This document shows positions 41,510 to 50,153 of a stretch of DNA of 64,000 nt, piece by piece. Where the stretch lies: contig CP166960.1 of the NCBI GenBank assembly GCA_041447175.1, positions 1,566,519-1,630,518 on the forward strand, written 5' to 3'. This stretch comes from Candidatus Bathyarchaeia archaeon (GTDB lineage: Archaea; Thermoproteota; Bathyarchaeia; Bathyarchaeales; Bathycorpusculaceae). A program made the translations under genes and the position numbers. Within the stretch, counting starts at the first letter, position 1; each line of letters opens with the position of its first letter. The notes under the pieces are model-generated. The model saw only the letters and a program-made list of their open reading frames with translations. It was not told the origin of the DNA and did no database searches.

Positions 41510-42175
41510 TTAGAATCCTTGTGTTGTTTGCTCGGTGCGGGACGAGGGCGCTGCGGGCATGCTTGGTGGCAGGTCGGGGAAGCGGTCTTTGATTTTTTGT
41601 TCTGCAACAGTTGCGGCTTCAGCAAGGATCTTGGATGCATCGTCGTTAACTGTGTCGAAGTTGAGGGTCATTCCTGAACCTTGTCCTGCTTCGATCATTA
41701 TTCCGCTGAGCATGTTGCCTATTTCTCCGAGTTCATTTTCTGCTTCGGGGAACACGCTGACTAATCCTGATCTGACGGACCGTAGAACTCCCACTGCTGG
41801 TCCCAGAGTGGAAACTACATCGCCAAGTTCTGATACTGTTCGTAATCTTAATGTTATTTGTTCAAGGGCAAGCTTCGCGTTAATGATTAATCTGGACATT
41901 TTCCGGACTTCAGCTAGTTCATTAGCAAAGACGTTTGCGCGTGCAGTGTCGTGTTTGGTGTAGGCGTCAACGATGCGGGCGAAGATTGCTTTGTCACGTT
42001 GGCTGAATCTGTCGGTTGCTTGGTCGAGTTTTTGGACTTGGAGATCAATACGTCTAACGGCGAAATCTAAACGTGGCTTCAGGGGGCCTGGTGGCTTCAC
42101 GGCGTCTTTTATGCGATTAGTGAACGGTGTTTCTTCCCGTTTACTTTCCCATTTTTTAGCGAACCTTTCAGACAA
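41510..42175 (-). CDS. Second ESCRT-III protein without winged helix
   Basis: 221 residues from a TTG. The core helices (VRRIDLQVQKLDQATDRFSQRDKAIFARIV, ANVFANELAEVRKMSRLIINAKLALEQITLRLRTVSELG) closely resemble the CdvB protein downstream. The acidic C-terminus ends in a short RFPDLPPSMPAAP motif that could be a MIM for CdvC. It is the first cdv gene and would co-polymerise with CdvB, as CdvB1/CdvB2 do in Sulfolobus. Confidence 0.88.
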   Translation of the reverse strand: MSERFAKKWESKREETPFTNRIKDAVKPPGPLKPRLDFAVRRIDLQVQKLDQATDRFSQRDKAIFARIVDAYTKHDTARANVFANELAEVRKMSRLIINAKLALEQITLRLRTVSELGDVVSTLGPAVGVLRSVRSGLVSVFPEAENELGEIGNMLSGIMIEAGQGSGMTLNFDTVNDDASKILAEAATVAEQKIKDRFPDLPPSMPAAPSSRTEQTTQGF

Positions 42176-42398
42176 TTCTATTCCTCCAACTACAGTGACT
42201 GCACAGAACTGTCTTATACATTGTTAATATGGCGTCAATATGCTCGTATATACGTAGGGCTATACGTGCCTGAAAAAAAGGGCTGGAGCTTTAATTATTG
42301 GAATAAAGCCGGAATAGCGCGCATGGAAATTTTTAACATAAACATGTTAGTTAGACTAAAGAGACCCATAGTGTAATTGCTATACAAAGGTGAAAACA

Positions 42399-42620
42399 AT
42401 GGGTGACAGATTAAAAGTATTCGGAATCATCGCCATTTTAGGGTTCATGGCCGGCGTCCTAGCACAACTCGCAGCAACCTACTTCATCCCGTGGATGATC
42501 TCTGTTCTGCCAATGCTTAGCGGTATCACGAGCTTTCTGATATCAGGTCTTGCCGGAGCATGCCTCACTGTTGGATTAGTCGGTGCATGGGCATACTTTA
42601 AAGGCAACCGAACAGTCTAA
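42399..42620 (+). CDS. Small two-helix membrane protein
   Basis: 73 residues from the ATG at 42399; a GTG nine bases upstream is an alternative. Two hydrophobic segments (FGIIAILGFMAGVLAQLAATYF and ITSFLISGLAGACLTVGLVGAW). It is followed directly by a strong hairpin terminator, so it is a single-gene unit. Family unknown. Confidence 0.6.
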   Translation: MGDRLKVFGIIAILGFMAGVLAQLAATYFIPWMISVLPMLSGITSFLISGLAGACLTVGLVGAWAYFKGNRTV

Positions 42621-42648
42621 AAAGAAAGCTTTAACCCACTTTCTTTTT
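42619..42648 (+). terminator. Hairpin terminator of the small membrane protein gene
   Basis: A perfect 10-bp inverted repeat, AAAAAGAAAG and CTTTCTTTTT with a 10-nt loop, begins inside the stop codon and ends in a T run. Confidence 0.65.
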
Positions 42649-42978
42649 AGTGTTCCACAGTATACTTCATGCCTTATTCTATCTTGTTTTTATCACTCTT
42701 TACTGCTTTTTTGAAAAAATATTAGTTGAATGGTTGTTGTGGACTCAGTAGCGGAAAAAGAGTTCATCCGCGGGCTAAGCGTCTCCGTACCTCGATATCC
42801 TCATTGTCCGAGTTACTCAGACAACAACGGCGCTTATTTGCATTTCTCAGCAACATTGGTCTGGATGCTCATGAGTAACCCAAAGAAGCATTGTGTTTTG
42901 GTGGGTAAAGCTTTTAGGAGATGTTTTTTGTTAGCTACACAGCCAATGGGCAGCAGCTTTTAATCAGGAGTCAAGAAA
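42649..42978. other. Intergenic region before the aldo/keto reductase
   Basis: About 330 nt. A 77-codon frame (42730-42963) exists but has no coding character. An AT-rich stretch near 42712-42725 could be a promoter. Nothing else is recognised. Confidence 0.4.
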
Positions 42979-44199
42979 ATGCAGTACCGAACAGTACCAA
43001 AAAACGGCGACAAACTCTCTGCGTTAGGTTTTGGAGCCATGCGATTGCCAGTAAAAGGGCAAAACATCGACGAGCCACGCGCGATAAGCCAAATTCGCTA
43101 CGCAATTGACCACGGCGTTAACTACCTTGATTCTGCCCCGCCGTACCATGGCGGCGAGAGCGAAAAACTGCTCGGAAAAGCCTTGCAGGACGGTTACCGC
43201 GCAAAAGTGAAAATCGCCACCAAACTCACCTCATTCATGTTAAGCAAAGCCGAAGACATGCAGAAAATGCTAAACACCCAACTGCAGAAACTCCAAACTG
43301 ACCACATCGACTACTACCTGCTGCATGGGTTGGAGGAACGGTCTTGGCGAAAACTTCAAGGCTTTGACGCTTTGAAGTTCTTGGATAAGGCTCAGGCGGA
43401 AGGAAAAATCGTTAACCAGGGTTTCTCGTTTCATGGGTCACTTAAAACCTTCAGAGAAATTGTGGACGCTAACTATTGGGCAATGTGTCAGATACAGTAT
43501 AACATTTTGGATGAGAACCTCCAAGCCGGAACAGCGGGGCTAAAATATGCCTCGTCCAAGAAGCTTGCGGTTATGGTTATGGAGCCGTTAAGGGGTGGAG
43601 CGTTGGCTTGCGACCCGCCCCGAGAAGTGAAACAGATTTATGACAAGACAGAAAAACGGCTGTCGCCTGCAGAGTGGGCTTTGCGTTGGGTTTGGAATCA
43701 CCCTGAGGTAACGGTGGTGCTTTCGGGCATGAACGATGAGAAGCAGATTGTAGAGAACATTCGAACTGCCGAAACAGCGTTGCCCAACTCCCTGAAAGCA
43801 GATGAATTATCCGTTATCGGAAACGTGGCAAAAGCTTACCGGCGGCTAACAAAGATTCCCTGCACGGGCTGCCAATATTGTATGCCTTGCCCATCTGGGG
43901 TAAACATACCCGGCAGTTTCCAAATATACAATGATATGTGCATGTTTGGGGATGAGCAAAAAACCCGCAGCAAGTACGCTATGATACTGATGGGTGGCTT
44001 ACATGGAAAACGTTCAGACCCCGCTCTGTGTCAAGACTGCAAAACCTGTGTGGAACGCTGCCCCCAACACATAGATATCCCCCAACAACTCAAACAGGTC
44101 GTCGAAAACATTGGCGGTCCAGAGACTGAGGCGATTTTTGCACGGCAAAAAAGTGCGCAACTACAAAAACCTGCAAAACCCATTAGAGAAAAGCCGTGA
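42979..44199 (+). CDS. Aldo/keto reductase with C-terminal ferredoxin motifs
   Basis: 406 residues. The TIM-barrel reductase (LSALGFGAMRLPVKG, GVNYLDSAPPYHGGESE, with catalytic Tyr and Asp positions) is followed by two cysteine clusters (CTGCQYCMPCPSGVNIPG and CQDCKTCVERCPQHIDIP), typical of ferredoxin-type 4Fe-4S centres. Proteins of this build are common in anaerobes and reduce aldehydes or ketones with ferredoxin-linked electrons. Substrate unknown. GGAG lies 8 nt before the start. Confidence 0.9.
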   Translation: MQYRTVPKNGDKLSALGFGAMRLPVKGQNIDEPRAISQIRYAIDHGVNYLDSAPPYHGGESEKLLGKALQDGYRAKVKIATKLTSFMLSKAEDMQKMLNTQLQKLQTDHIDYYLLHGLEERSWRKLQGFDALKFLDKAQAEGKIVNQGFSFHGSLKTFREIVDANYWAMCQIQYNILDENLQAGTAGLKYASSKKLAVMVMEPLRGGALACDPPREVKQIYDKTEKRLSPAEWALRWVWNHPEVTVVLSGMNDEKQIVENIRTAETALPNSLKADELSVIGNVAKAYRRLTKIPCTGCQYCMPCPSGVNIPGSFQIYNDMCMFGDEQKTRSKYAMILMGGLHGKRSDPALCQDCKTCVERCPQHIDIPQQLKQVVENIGGPETEAIFARQKSAQLQKPAKPIREKP

Positions 44200-44568
44200 A
44201 AAGAAGACCAGAGATATTTGGGGTCAGTATCCAAAGATTGTGCCTAAAATAACCAACTCAAGGGAGAAGTAGAACAGGTACAGTTTCTGCACTGGCACAG
44301 GAAGTCTGCCTAACGCGGGAATTACGGTTTCTTCCATGAAGTTATGTGTATTCAAGCTTGTGTTCAACCTGCCTAAAGGTTGGTTTCGCGTTTACTATGC
44401 CTGAAGTTGCTGCTGGATATACAGAAGGCGTTTAACCAACATGCAGAGACTACAACAGCAACCTGCTAAACTAACTTAAAGAATATAAAGATAGTAACCA
44501 AAAAAACCGCCAATTGATGTCAAAACCGAATTTTTCAGAGTCATTTGAAGAAAAAAACACCAAAACAC
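44200..44568. other. Intergenic region
   Basis: About 370 nt between convergent genes. A 37-codon minus-strand frame (44224-44337, MEETVIPALGRLPVPVQ...) with a hydrophobic end exists, but it has no ribosome-binding site or TATA box, so I do not call it a gene. The remainder is AT-rich with no clear structure. Confidence 0.35.
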
Positions 44569-45153
44569 TCACAAATTTGGCGGAACCCCAGCATCAAGTC
44601 GAGCTGTCTTTTTAGCAGCCAATTTTGACGACATAATCGCGAGAATTCCTGCAAGCACGGGCAACCAGTAGAAGCTTAACGCGTATTGTGAGTGGAGTCC
44701 CGATACATCCTCGGGTGTCAAACCGAAGCTGGCGGGTGAAAAGAGCCCCGCGATTGCTTTCTCTTGTGGAATTGGAGTTTGAACTATAGTGGCGCCTAAA
44801 CCTAAATAGAAAATGGGGCTGCATGCAAGGGCGATTATGCCTGAAAGAATCAGAAGTCGTTTGGCGGTTTTACCTGTTGCTAAGCTGCCTTTGATTGCCA
44901 AAATGCCTGCAGCCAGAATCATGGCGGTGGTTGCCCAGTTAAACCAGTAGGGCAGGATTTGCGTTTGGTTTACGCCGTTAGCTGTTCCAGTGAAGCCCCA
45001 AAAGTACAGTGAAACGCTGATTTGGTTAGAGAAGTCTTGCTGGAAGTTTGGGAAGGCTCCAGTGAGGTTGTAGAAGGAAACGGAAAGCCAAGGCAGCAAC
45101 AGACTTACAAAAAACAGCCCCGCAGAAAGCAAAGCCACCCAATTTTTCCTCAT
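44569..45153 (-). CDS. Four-helix membrane protein
   Basis: 194 residues with four hydrophobic helices (WVALLSAGLFFVSLLLPWLSV, WATTAMILAAGILAIKG, LLILSGIIALACSPIFYLG, ALSFYWLPVLAGILAIM) and one extracytoplasmic loop after helix 1 (NLTGAFPNFQQDFSNQISVS). No family recognised. The start is preceded by a hairpin that overlaps the ribosome-binding site (45156-45170). Confidence 0.65.
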   Translation of the reverse strand: MRKNWVALLSAGLFFVSLLLPWLSVSFYNLTGAFPNFQQDFSNQISVSLYFWGFTGTANGVNQTQILPYWFNWATTAMILAAGILAIKGSLATGKTAKRLLILSGIIALACSPIFYLGLGATIVQTPIPQEKAIAGLFSPASFGLTPEDVSGLHSQYALSFYWLPVLAGILAIMSSKLAAKKTARLDAGVPPNL

Positions 45154-45155
45154 AT

Positions 45156-45170
45156 TACCCCCGAGGGGTA
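45156..45170 (-). promoter_or_regulatory. Hairpin over the ribosome-binding site of the gene starting at 45153
   Basis: The minus strand reads TACCCC-TCG-GGGGTA directly before AT-ATG. The G run is the only Shine-Dalgarno candidate and would be paired in the hairpin, which could limit translation. Confidence 0.35.
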
Positions 45171-45245
45171 GTAGGGTGTTTTGGTATTAATTTCTTGCCC
45201 AGCTAGCCGAGGCAGAGAGTTGAAAAAGAAAGGAAGGAGGAGGCG

Positions 45246-46616
45246 TTATTTTCTTCGCCGCTGCAAAACAAACCCTATCACAGCAGCCACAACCAGAAAC
45301 ACCACCACGAAAATCAAGATGTTCATCCATGTGGGGAAACCTTCCTCTGGTTGTGGAGATGGAGACGGGCTGGGGGAGTTTGTTGCAGTAGGGGCAATTG
45401 TCGGGGTTGGGGTAGGGGTGGTGGTTGGCAAGGTTACTGCACCGTTTGCGTCGGTTTTTACCAGCCAAAAGTCTCCTTGTCCTGAGCCCGTGGCGTTAGT
45501 GTAGCCGCCTAATGTGTAGGTTCCGTCGCTGTTCTGGACCACCGCGCCAAGCACGTTCTGTCCTGATTCGCCGATGGTTTGGTTCCACTGCTGCACGCCC
45601 GAAGAGTCAGTTTTAACCAGCAAAGCTTTGGTTTGAGCAGGGTCTGCTGAATCGGTGACTCCAACGAGGGCGTAGCCGCCATCACTAGTTTGGATGCCGT
45701 TGAGGTTATCGCTGGTTACGGTTCCGCTATAAGTCTGAGTCCACTGCTCCTCGCCTGAACTGTCAGTTTTGAACAGCACAAATCTGTTTGCGTTGCCAAT
45801 TTGAACCGTGCCTGCCAGAGCAAAGCCGCCGTCACTGGTTGGGATGAGGGTGCTTGAAATGTAGTTGTTTGCGCCTCCGTAGGTTTGGTTCCACTGCACC
45901 GCACCTGAACTGTCGGTTTTGATAAGCCAAAGATTGGCTTGCCCAGAACCGTAAGAGTCAGAGTCGCCCGCTAATGCGTAGCCACCATCGCTAGTTTGAA
46001 CCACGGAGTAGACGGCGTCATTTTGGTCTGCACCGTAGGTTTGATACCATTCCAACTCGCCTGTGGAACTGATTTTTGCGAGCCATCCGTCACTTTGCCC
46101 TGCGCCGATAGTGTTTGATGCCCCCACTAAAGCGTAGCCGCCGTCACTAGTTTGGGTGATGCCGTAGGCGATGGCGGTGCCCAGTTCGCCGTAGGTGCTG
46201 TTCCAGCTGAGGTTGCCCTCGGCGTCGGTTTTGACAAGCCAAGCATAGATGCCGCCTTCGTCAATTGAGTAAGTGTAGCCGCCCAAGGCATAGCCGCCAT
46301 CACTAGTTTGCGTCAAAGTGTCGGATATGCCTTGTTCTAGACCGCTGTAGGTTTGGTTCCACTGCATCACGCCGTCGGTGTCGGTTTTAACAAGCCATGC
46401 GTTTACGATGCCTGAGCCGAAAGAGTTGGTGGTTCCCGTCAAAACGTAGCCGCCGTCACTGGTCTTAACCATGGCGTAGGCTTTGTCGGGGTAAGGTCCA
46501 CCGTAGGTTTGGCTCCACGTCGCCGAAGCAGCCTCGACGCAGGTGGAGGTGGAGAGCAGAAGCACAATTCCTGTCAGAACTAAGCCTAAAGTTACCATTG
46601 AGGGTCGGTTTGACAT
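45246..46616 (-). CDS. Secreted, membrane-anchored seven-bladed beta-propeller protein
   Basis: About 456 residues from the ATG at 46616, chosen because the signal segment (MVTLGLVLTGIVLLL) then starts near residue 7. Seven repeats of about 50 residues follow, each with QTYGG...TSDGGYALAG...WLVKTDSSGAVQWN, a blade pattern for a propeller fold. A Thr/Pro/Ser stalk (PTTTPTPTPTIAPTATN) leads to a C-terminal helix (WMNILIFVVVFLVVAAVIGFVL) and RRRK anchor. The protein faces outward and is probably a binding surface. Ligand unknown. Confidence 0.85.
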   Translation of the reverse strand: MSNRPSMVTLGLVLTGIVLLLSTSTCVEAASATWSQTYGGPYPDKAYAMVKTSDGGYVLTGTTNSFGSGIVNAWLVKTDTDGVMQWNQTYSGLEQGISDTLTQTSDGGYALGGYTYSIDEGGIYAWLVKTDAEGNLSWNSTYGELGTAIAYGITQTSDGGYALVGASNTIGAGQSDGWLAKISSTGELEWYQTYGADQNDAVYSVVQTSDGGYALAGDSDSYGSGQANLWLIKTDSSGAVQWNQTYGGANNYISSTLIPTSDGGFALAGTVQIGNANRFVLFKTDSSGEEQWTQTYSGTVTSDNLNGIQTSDGGYALVGVTDSADPAQTKALLVKTDSSGVQQWNQTIGESGQNVLGAVVQNSDGTYTLGGYTNATGSGQGDFWLVKTDANGAVTLPTTTPTPTPTIAPTATNSPSPSPSPQPEEGFPTWMNILIFVVVFLVVAAVIGFVLQRRRK

Positions 46617-46734
46617 TTTTGGTCTTGGGTGAATATGTGCTAGATGCATAAAAGGTTACGCCAAAATTACAACCAATTTCAGTTAACTGCATTAAACACG
46701 CAAAAGATGCATATTGCGTGGTTGGTGGCGTCGT

Positions 46735-46986
46735 TTAAAAGTTCCCAGAGGTGCTCCAGCTGCTGAGCGATTGAAGAACAAAGGAGTCACGGTGTTTGCG
46801 CAGCTCCAGTTTCCGTGTTTCGGCGACTGTTTTAAGGAAATTCAAAAAACCCTCGCCAGAGGTGTCCTCTGCTTTGATGTAGAGGAGGTAGCCTTGTTCT
46901 TTATTTTGAGAGTCAAATATGCTTAGTTTAGGCGGTTTGGACAGGTTTTTGCAGCAGAACGACCCAATAACGCGGTGTAGCTCCAT
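46735..46986 (-). CDS. Small hypothetical protein
   Basis: About 83 residues from the ATG at 46986; an earlier in-frame start at 47085 is less likely, as the extra residues look non-coding. LSIFDSQNKEQGYLLYIKAEDTSGEGFLNFLKTVAETRKLEL looks like a genuine alpha/beta protein. No domain recognised. It stands alone on the minus strand. Confidence 0.5.
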   Translation of the reverse strand: MELHRVIGSFCCKNLSKPPKLSIFDSQNKEQGYLLYIKAEDTSGEGFLNFLKTVAETRKLELRKHRDSFVLQSLSSWSTSGNF

Positions 46987-47168
46987 AACTTCTACGAAAT
47001 TCACGTAAGCACCAACTTTCCATTTTTGAATAACGCATGCAGAGAAAGCACTTAAAGGGTTGTGCCTGCACTGTTGCAACAACAAACATTTATCCAGACA
47101 CCTAACGAAGCCTTGCTTTTAGCAAGGCAAATAAGCAATATCACCATAAACAATACACAGGGAAATTT

Positions 47169-47498
47169 ATGACGGTATGGTTCTGTGTAAAAACCGCTGA
47201 AGAAGCAAACGTTGTCGGAGACGTAGTTTGTGCCTTCAACGTCTTTGAAGACTCGCACCCCAAAGGAAAATACACATGGGTCATGGAGAAAGGCGTTGGC
47301 GATGAGGAGTACTGGGAAATTAAAGGAAAATATGAGGCGCTGGGGGAACTCACTACCATAGCTTTAGTTTACCGTGAAGGCGACACCGTGGTTTTTGGGG
47401 AAGTGAACGATGATTTGGTGCCCAACTTTTTGGCGCCACTGCTGCAGAAGTATGGCTTTGACAACGTGAAGTGGATTGTGGCAACGTCTAAACGTTAA
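47169..47498 (+). CDS. Small hypothetical protein
   Basis: 109 residues. MTVWFCVKTAEEANVVGDVVCAF and VYREGDTVVFGEVNDDLVPNFLAPLLQKYGFDNVKWIV give an alpha/beta pattern without a known signature. It has no close operon partner. Function unknown. Confidence 0.6.
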   Translation: MTVWFCVKTAEEANVVGDVVCAFNVFEDSHPKGKYTWVMEKGVGDEEYWEIKGKYEALGELTTIALVYREGDTVVFGEVNDDLVPNFLAPLLQKYGFDNVKWIVATSKR

Positions 47499-47609
47499 AC
47501 CCCTTGTTCTAAGCCGCCACCGACTAAAGCAGCCGTGTAGTCTAAGCGTCGAACGATATGTTGACAAAGTTTATACAATAAAACGGTGTATTTTTTGAGA
47601 GACAAAACC

Positions 47610-48620
47610 ATGCGACGCCAAAACGCCAAACTGGGACCCATAAATTACCATTTAGTCGGCAAAAAAGTGGACCCCAAAATTTTAAGCCTATTTCCTTCGC
47701 TTAATCAGCAAAACGCCACAAACAACCCTGCTGAGAAGGATGCAATCCAACAAAAGTTAACCTGCATATACCTGCTTGGCAACTGTGGTTCAGCGCCGCT
47801 CGCCGAACTGGTAAATGCCATGCAGCTCCCTCGGGCAACCGTGGCAAACAACATTAAGAAACTGGTTTTGCTGGGGCTAGTCGAGGCGGTTAAGGCTAAA
47901 AAAATGGTCAAATATTCGCTAAGTACAGGTGGGGTTTTGGTTTTGGCGGCGTTTCGAGAATTCCAAGAGTGGAACAAAATCAAGACCGCCCTTTTGGGTG
48001 TTCCGAAAGCAAATGACCCCCTTGCATACACGTTGTTCACCATAGGTTACGCCTCGGACGGCAAACCTGAAGGCGTCTACAATGCCTTAGTTAAGTATGC
48101 ATCTCAAGGACACAGTTTAGAAGGCTTAGAGGTGGAGGTTGCGGCGGAGTCCTTGCTGAATTTTTACCGCGCCGACATGCGCGCCTCGGGTCCTACGCCT
48201 CCAAACTACCTGGGCGTGTTTAAGGAGTTTACGACAACAGGTTTTCAGGATGTGTTTCGCATGCTGCTGATGGCAATTAAGCCCACAGCAGAAGACTACA
48301 ACTGGCTGGTAGAGTTCTTCAACGAAGTCGCCGAATTCTACTACGACCCCTCACGAGTAGCCTACGTTAACCTTCTAAAAGAGAACAAACCGTTCAGGGA
48401 TAGGCTGGAGGAGTTCAAGAAGCAGCAGGACCAACTGATAAAGAAGGAGGGCTCCAACTTGGAGGTAACATTCTCGGTTCCCAGCGCGGGACTGCAAAAA
48501 ATAGACGCCATGCCGCCTCATCTGCGAGCAATGGGCATGCGGTTAATGCTGGAACCCATGAAATTCATTAACAAGGAACTGTGCGGCTTCTACTGGGAAA
48601 ACAAAAAAGAAGAAAAATAG
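47610..48620 (+). CDS. Winged-helix regulator with large C-terminal domain
   Basis: 336 residues from ATG 47610, which fits a TATA-like GTTTATACAATAAAA at 47567-47581. The HTH (APLAELVNAMQLPRATVANNIKKLVLLGLVEAVKAKK) covers about residues 62-100. The C-terminal part is helical with aromatic residues and may sense a ligand. It is convergent with the DUF2589 operon and ends at the base before that operon's last stop codon. Confidence 0.75.
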   Translation: MRRQNAKLGPINYHLVGKKVDPKILSLFPSLNQQNATNNPAEKDAIQQKLTCIYLLGNCGSAPLAELVNAMQLPRATVANNIKKLVLLGLVEAVKAKKMVKYSLSTGGVLVLAAFREFQEWNKIKTALLGVPKANDPLAYTLFTIGYASDGKPEGVYNALVKYASQGHSLEGLEVEVAAESLLNFYRADMRASGPTPPNYLGVFKEFTTTGFQDVFRMLLMAIKPTAEDYNWLVEFFNEVAEFYYDPSRVAYVNLLKENKPFRDRLEEFKKQQDQLIKKEGSNLEVTFSVPSAGLQKIDAMPPHLRAMGMRLMLEPMKFINKELCGFYWENKKEEK

Positions 48621-49127
48621 CTACTTTACGGCAGCGTCACTTATTTTTGCGCCTTCCGCTACTGCCCTGATGGCTTCCATGAAAGCCTGCGAAGGCGGTG
48701 TGGGAACCACAGTTATCCTGATGATGCTTGAGGACTCAGCCTTGTAAGAGTAAGTGTTCTGATACTTAGCATCCACCGTGGAGGCTTTGAACAGGTAATT
48801 TGCGCGGGCTTTCACGTTATTGACTGATTTGCTTGTAGAGGTGGTGTTTTTGTTGATGGAGATGGCTGTACGAATTTCGATAACGCCACTTTGAATGCTA
48901 AGCAGAGTCGGCAAAACACCGAAAGCCAAGGCGTTGCCTTTGATTTCGCGGTTTTCTTTTTTGTTTCCATCAAGGTTTTTGACGTAATTTATTGATATGT
49001 CGGTGCCAGCCAATTCTTCGATGCCTGCAATGAAGTCTTTGTTGGCTTCATTCTGGGAAGAAACCATCGCAAGCAACAGGTCACGTATCATTTCATCGAA
49101 ACTTATACCTTCTTCAGCCAAAGACAT
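48621..49127 (-). CDS. DUF2589-like protein B
   Basis: 168 residues from the ATG at 49127, with AGGAG 8 nt upstream. FDEMIRDLLLAMVSSQNEANKDFIAGIEELAG matches the DUF2589 N-terminal helices, and a beta-sandwich-like repeat of IEIRTAIS and ITVVPTPPSQAF forms the rest. It closely resembles the gene at 50153. It is the last of a four-gene run, 5 nt after the HhH gene. Function unknown in the family. Confidence 0.75.
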   Translation of the reverse strand: MSLAEEGISFDEMIRDLLLAMVSSQNEANKDFIAGIEELAGTDISINYVKNLDGNKKENREIKGNALAFGVLPTLLSIQSGVIEIRTAISINKNTTSTSKSVNNVKARANYLFKASTVDAKYQNTYSYKAESSSIIRITVVPTPPSQAFMEAIRAVAEGAKISDAAVK

Positions 49128-49138
49128 AGTCAAATCTC

Positions 49139-49885
49139 CTATTGGGCGCGGCTTTTGTCAACCAAAGTTTTGGCTGACTCCACCCACCTTGCTGAATCAT
49201 CAACTGATAACTTGAAGCTTTTAGGCACCTTAACTATCCCCTCTTTTACGGCGTTAGTCAAGATGGCGGTTAGCTCTTCGGGGGTGGCTTCTGCAAGTTT
49301 CTCTTTGGAATCAATCTTTGCGCCCACCACCAGCAACTCTGCAACTTGCTCGTCAACACCTTCTACGCCTGCGATGTTACTTTTCACCATCAACTTTGCC
49401 ATACTGATGAATTCAGTTGCTTTCTTGCTGGAAATCTTAGCTTTAGATAAGTCCTGCGGGGCTGCCAACGCCAAATCACTTACCGTGGCGATTCCAAGGT
49501 CGCGCAATTTGGCACCTAAAATTGGACCGATACCCTCAACAGATTCGACAGGACGTGTGCTTGATATGGGTTTAACCGCGAGCGGGATGGGGCGCAGAGT
49601 CAAGTTTAGGGTGCTCATCAAGTTGGGGTCAATTTCGCCTTGTTTTGTGGGCAAGGCAAACATGGTTTTTTCGCCTTCTTGGGTGACGACAGCTTTGAGT
49701 TGTAAGGTGAAGTCTGAAAGCACGAAGGTTGTGGAGCGTTCTTGGCTCATGGCAAAATCGTGGACGCGCAGAAGGTCTTTTTGCAGTGAGGTTATCAGGG
49801 TTCCTGAGTCTAATTTGGCTGCAAACCCAGTTGCCGCGGCAACCCTGTTTGCTGTAGAGGTTTTTTCATTTTTTTCATCAGACAT
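49139..49885 (-). CDS. Protein with N-terminal beta domain and helix-hairpin-helix region
   Basis: About 248 residues from the ATG at 49885, which has GGTGA 5 nt upstream. Residues about 45-105 (TFVLSDFTLQLKAVVTQEG...TLNLTLRPIP) resemble the small protein encoded just before it. VEGIGPILGAKLRDLGIATVSDLALAAP is a helix-hairpin-helix motif, followed by a second degenerate one (NIAGVEGVDEQVAELLVVGA). HhH motifs usually bind DNA or act as protein-protein joints. It overlaps the previous gene by 8 nt. Confidence 0.75.
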   Translation of the reverse strand: MSDEKNEKTSTANRVAAATGFAAKLDSGTLITSLQKDLLRVHDFAMSQERSTTFVLSDFTLQLKAVVTQEGEKTMFALPTKQGEIDPNLMSTLNLTLRPIPLAVKPISSTRPVESVEGIGPILGAKLRDLGIATVSDLALAAPQDLSKAKISSKKATEFISMAKLMVKSNIAGVEGVDEQVAELLVVGAKIDSKEKLAEATPEELTAILTNAVKEGIVKVPKSFKLSVDDSARWVESAKTLVDKSRAQ

Positions 49886-50153
49886 TTTTTTCACCTGGTT
49901 TTAATTTGAAGGTTAGTTTGAGTTCACTTTCCCCTTTGTCGCTGTAGTAGTTGGATTCTGCAGCGTTTGAGGGGATAACTTCCAGTCCGCCGTTATTGAG
50001 TACTGTACACTTTAGTTGTATTTCTATTTGAGGGATAGTAAAGGCGACTGGCTGGTCTTGGGTTGCTTGAGCGGCTTGGTCTAAGCCTTGGTTAGCTTGG
50101 TTGAGTAACTGGGAGATTACGGAAAAAAAAGTAAAAGGGGAAGACATTTTCAT
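49878..50153 (-). CDS. Small beta-domain protein, trypco2-like
   Basis: 91 residues. A short helix (VISQLLNQANQGLDQAA) leads to a beta domain (FTIPQIEIQLKCTVLNNGGLEV...GESELKLTFKLKPG). The layout resembles trypsin-co-occurring domains predicted in NTP-dependent conflict systems, though that is a pattern match only. The same domain recurs in the next gene. Start and preceding stop overlap by one base (TAATG). Confidence 0.65.
   Translation of the reverse strand: MKMSSPFTFFSVISQLLNQANQGLDQAAQATQDQPVAFTIPQIEIQLKCTVLNNGGLEVIPSNAAESNYYSDKGESELKLTFKLKPGEKNV

Noticed and set aside
42730-42963. Small plus-strand frame before the aldo/keto reductase
   Set aside because: No ribosome-binding site, no coding composition and no recognised motif.
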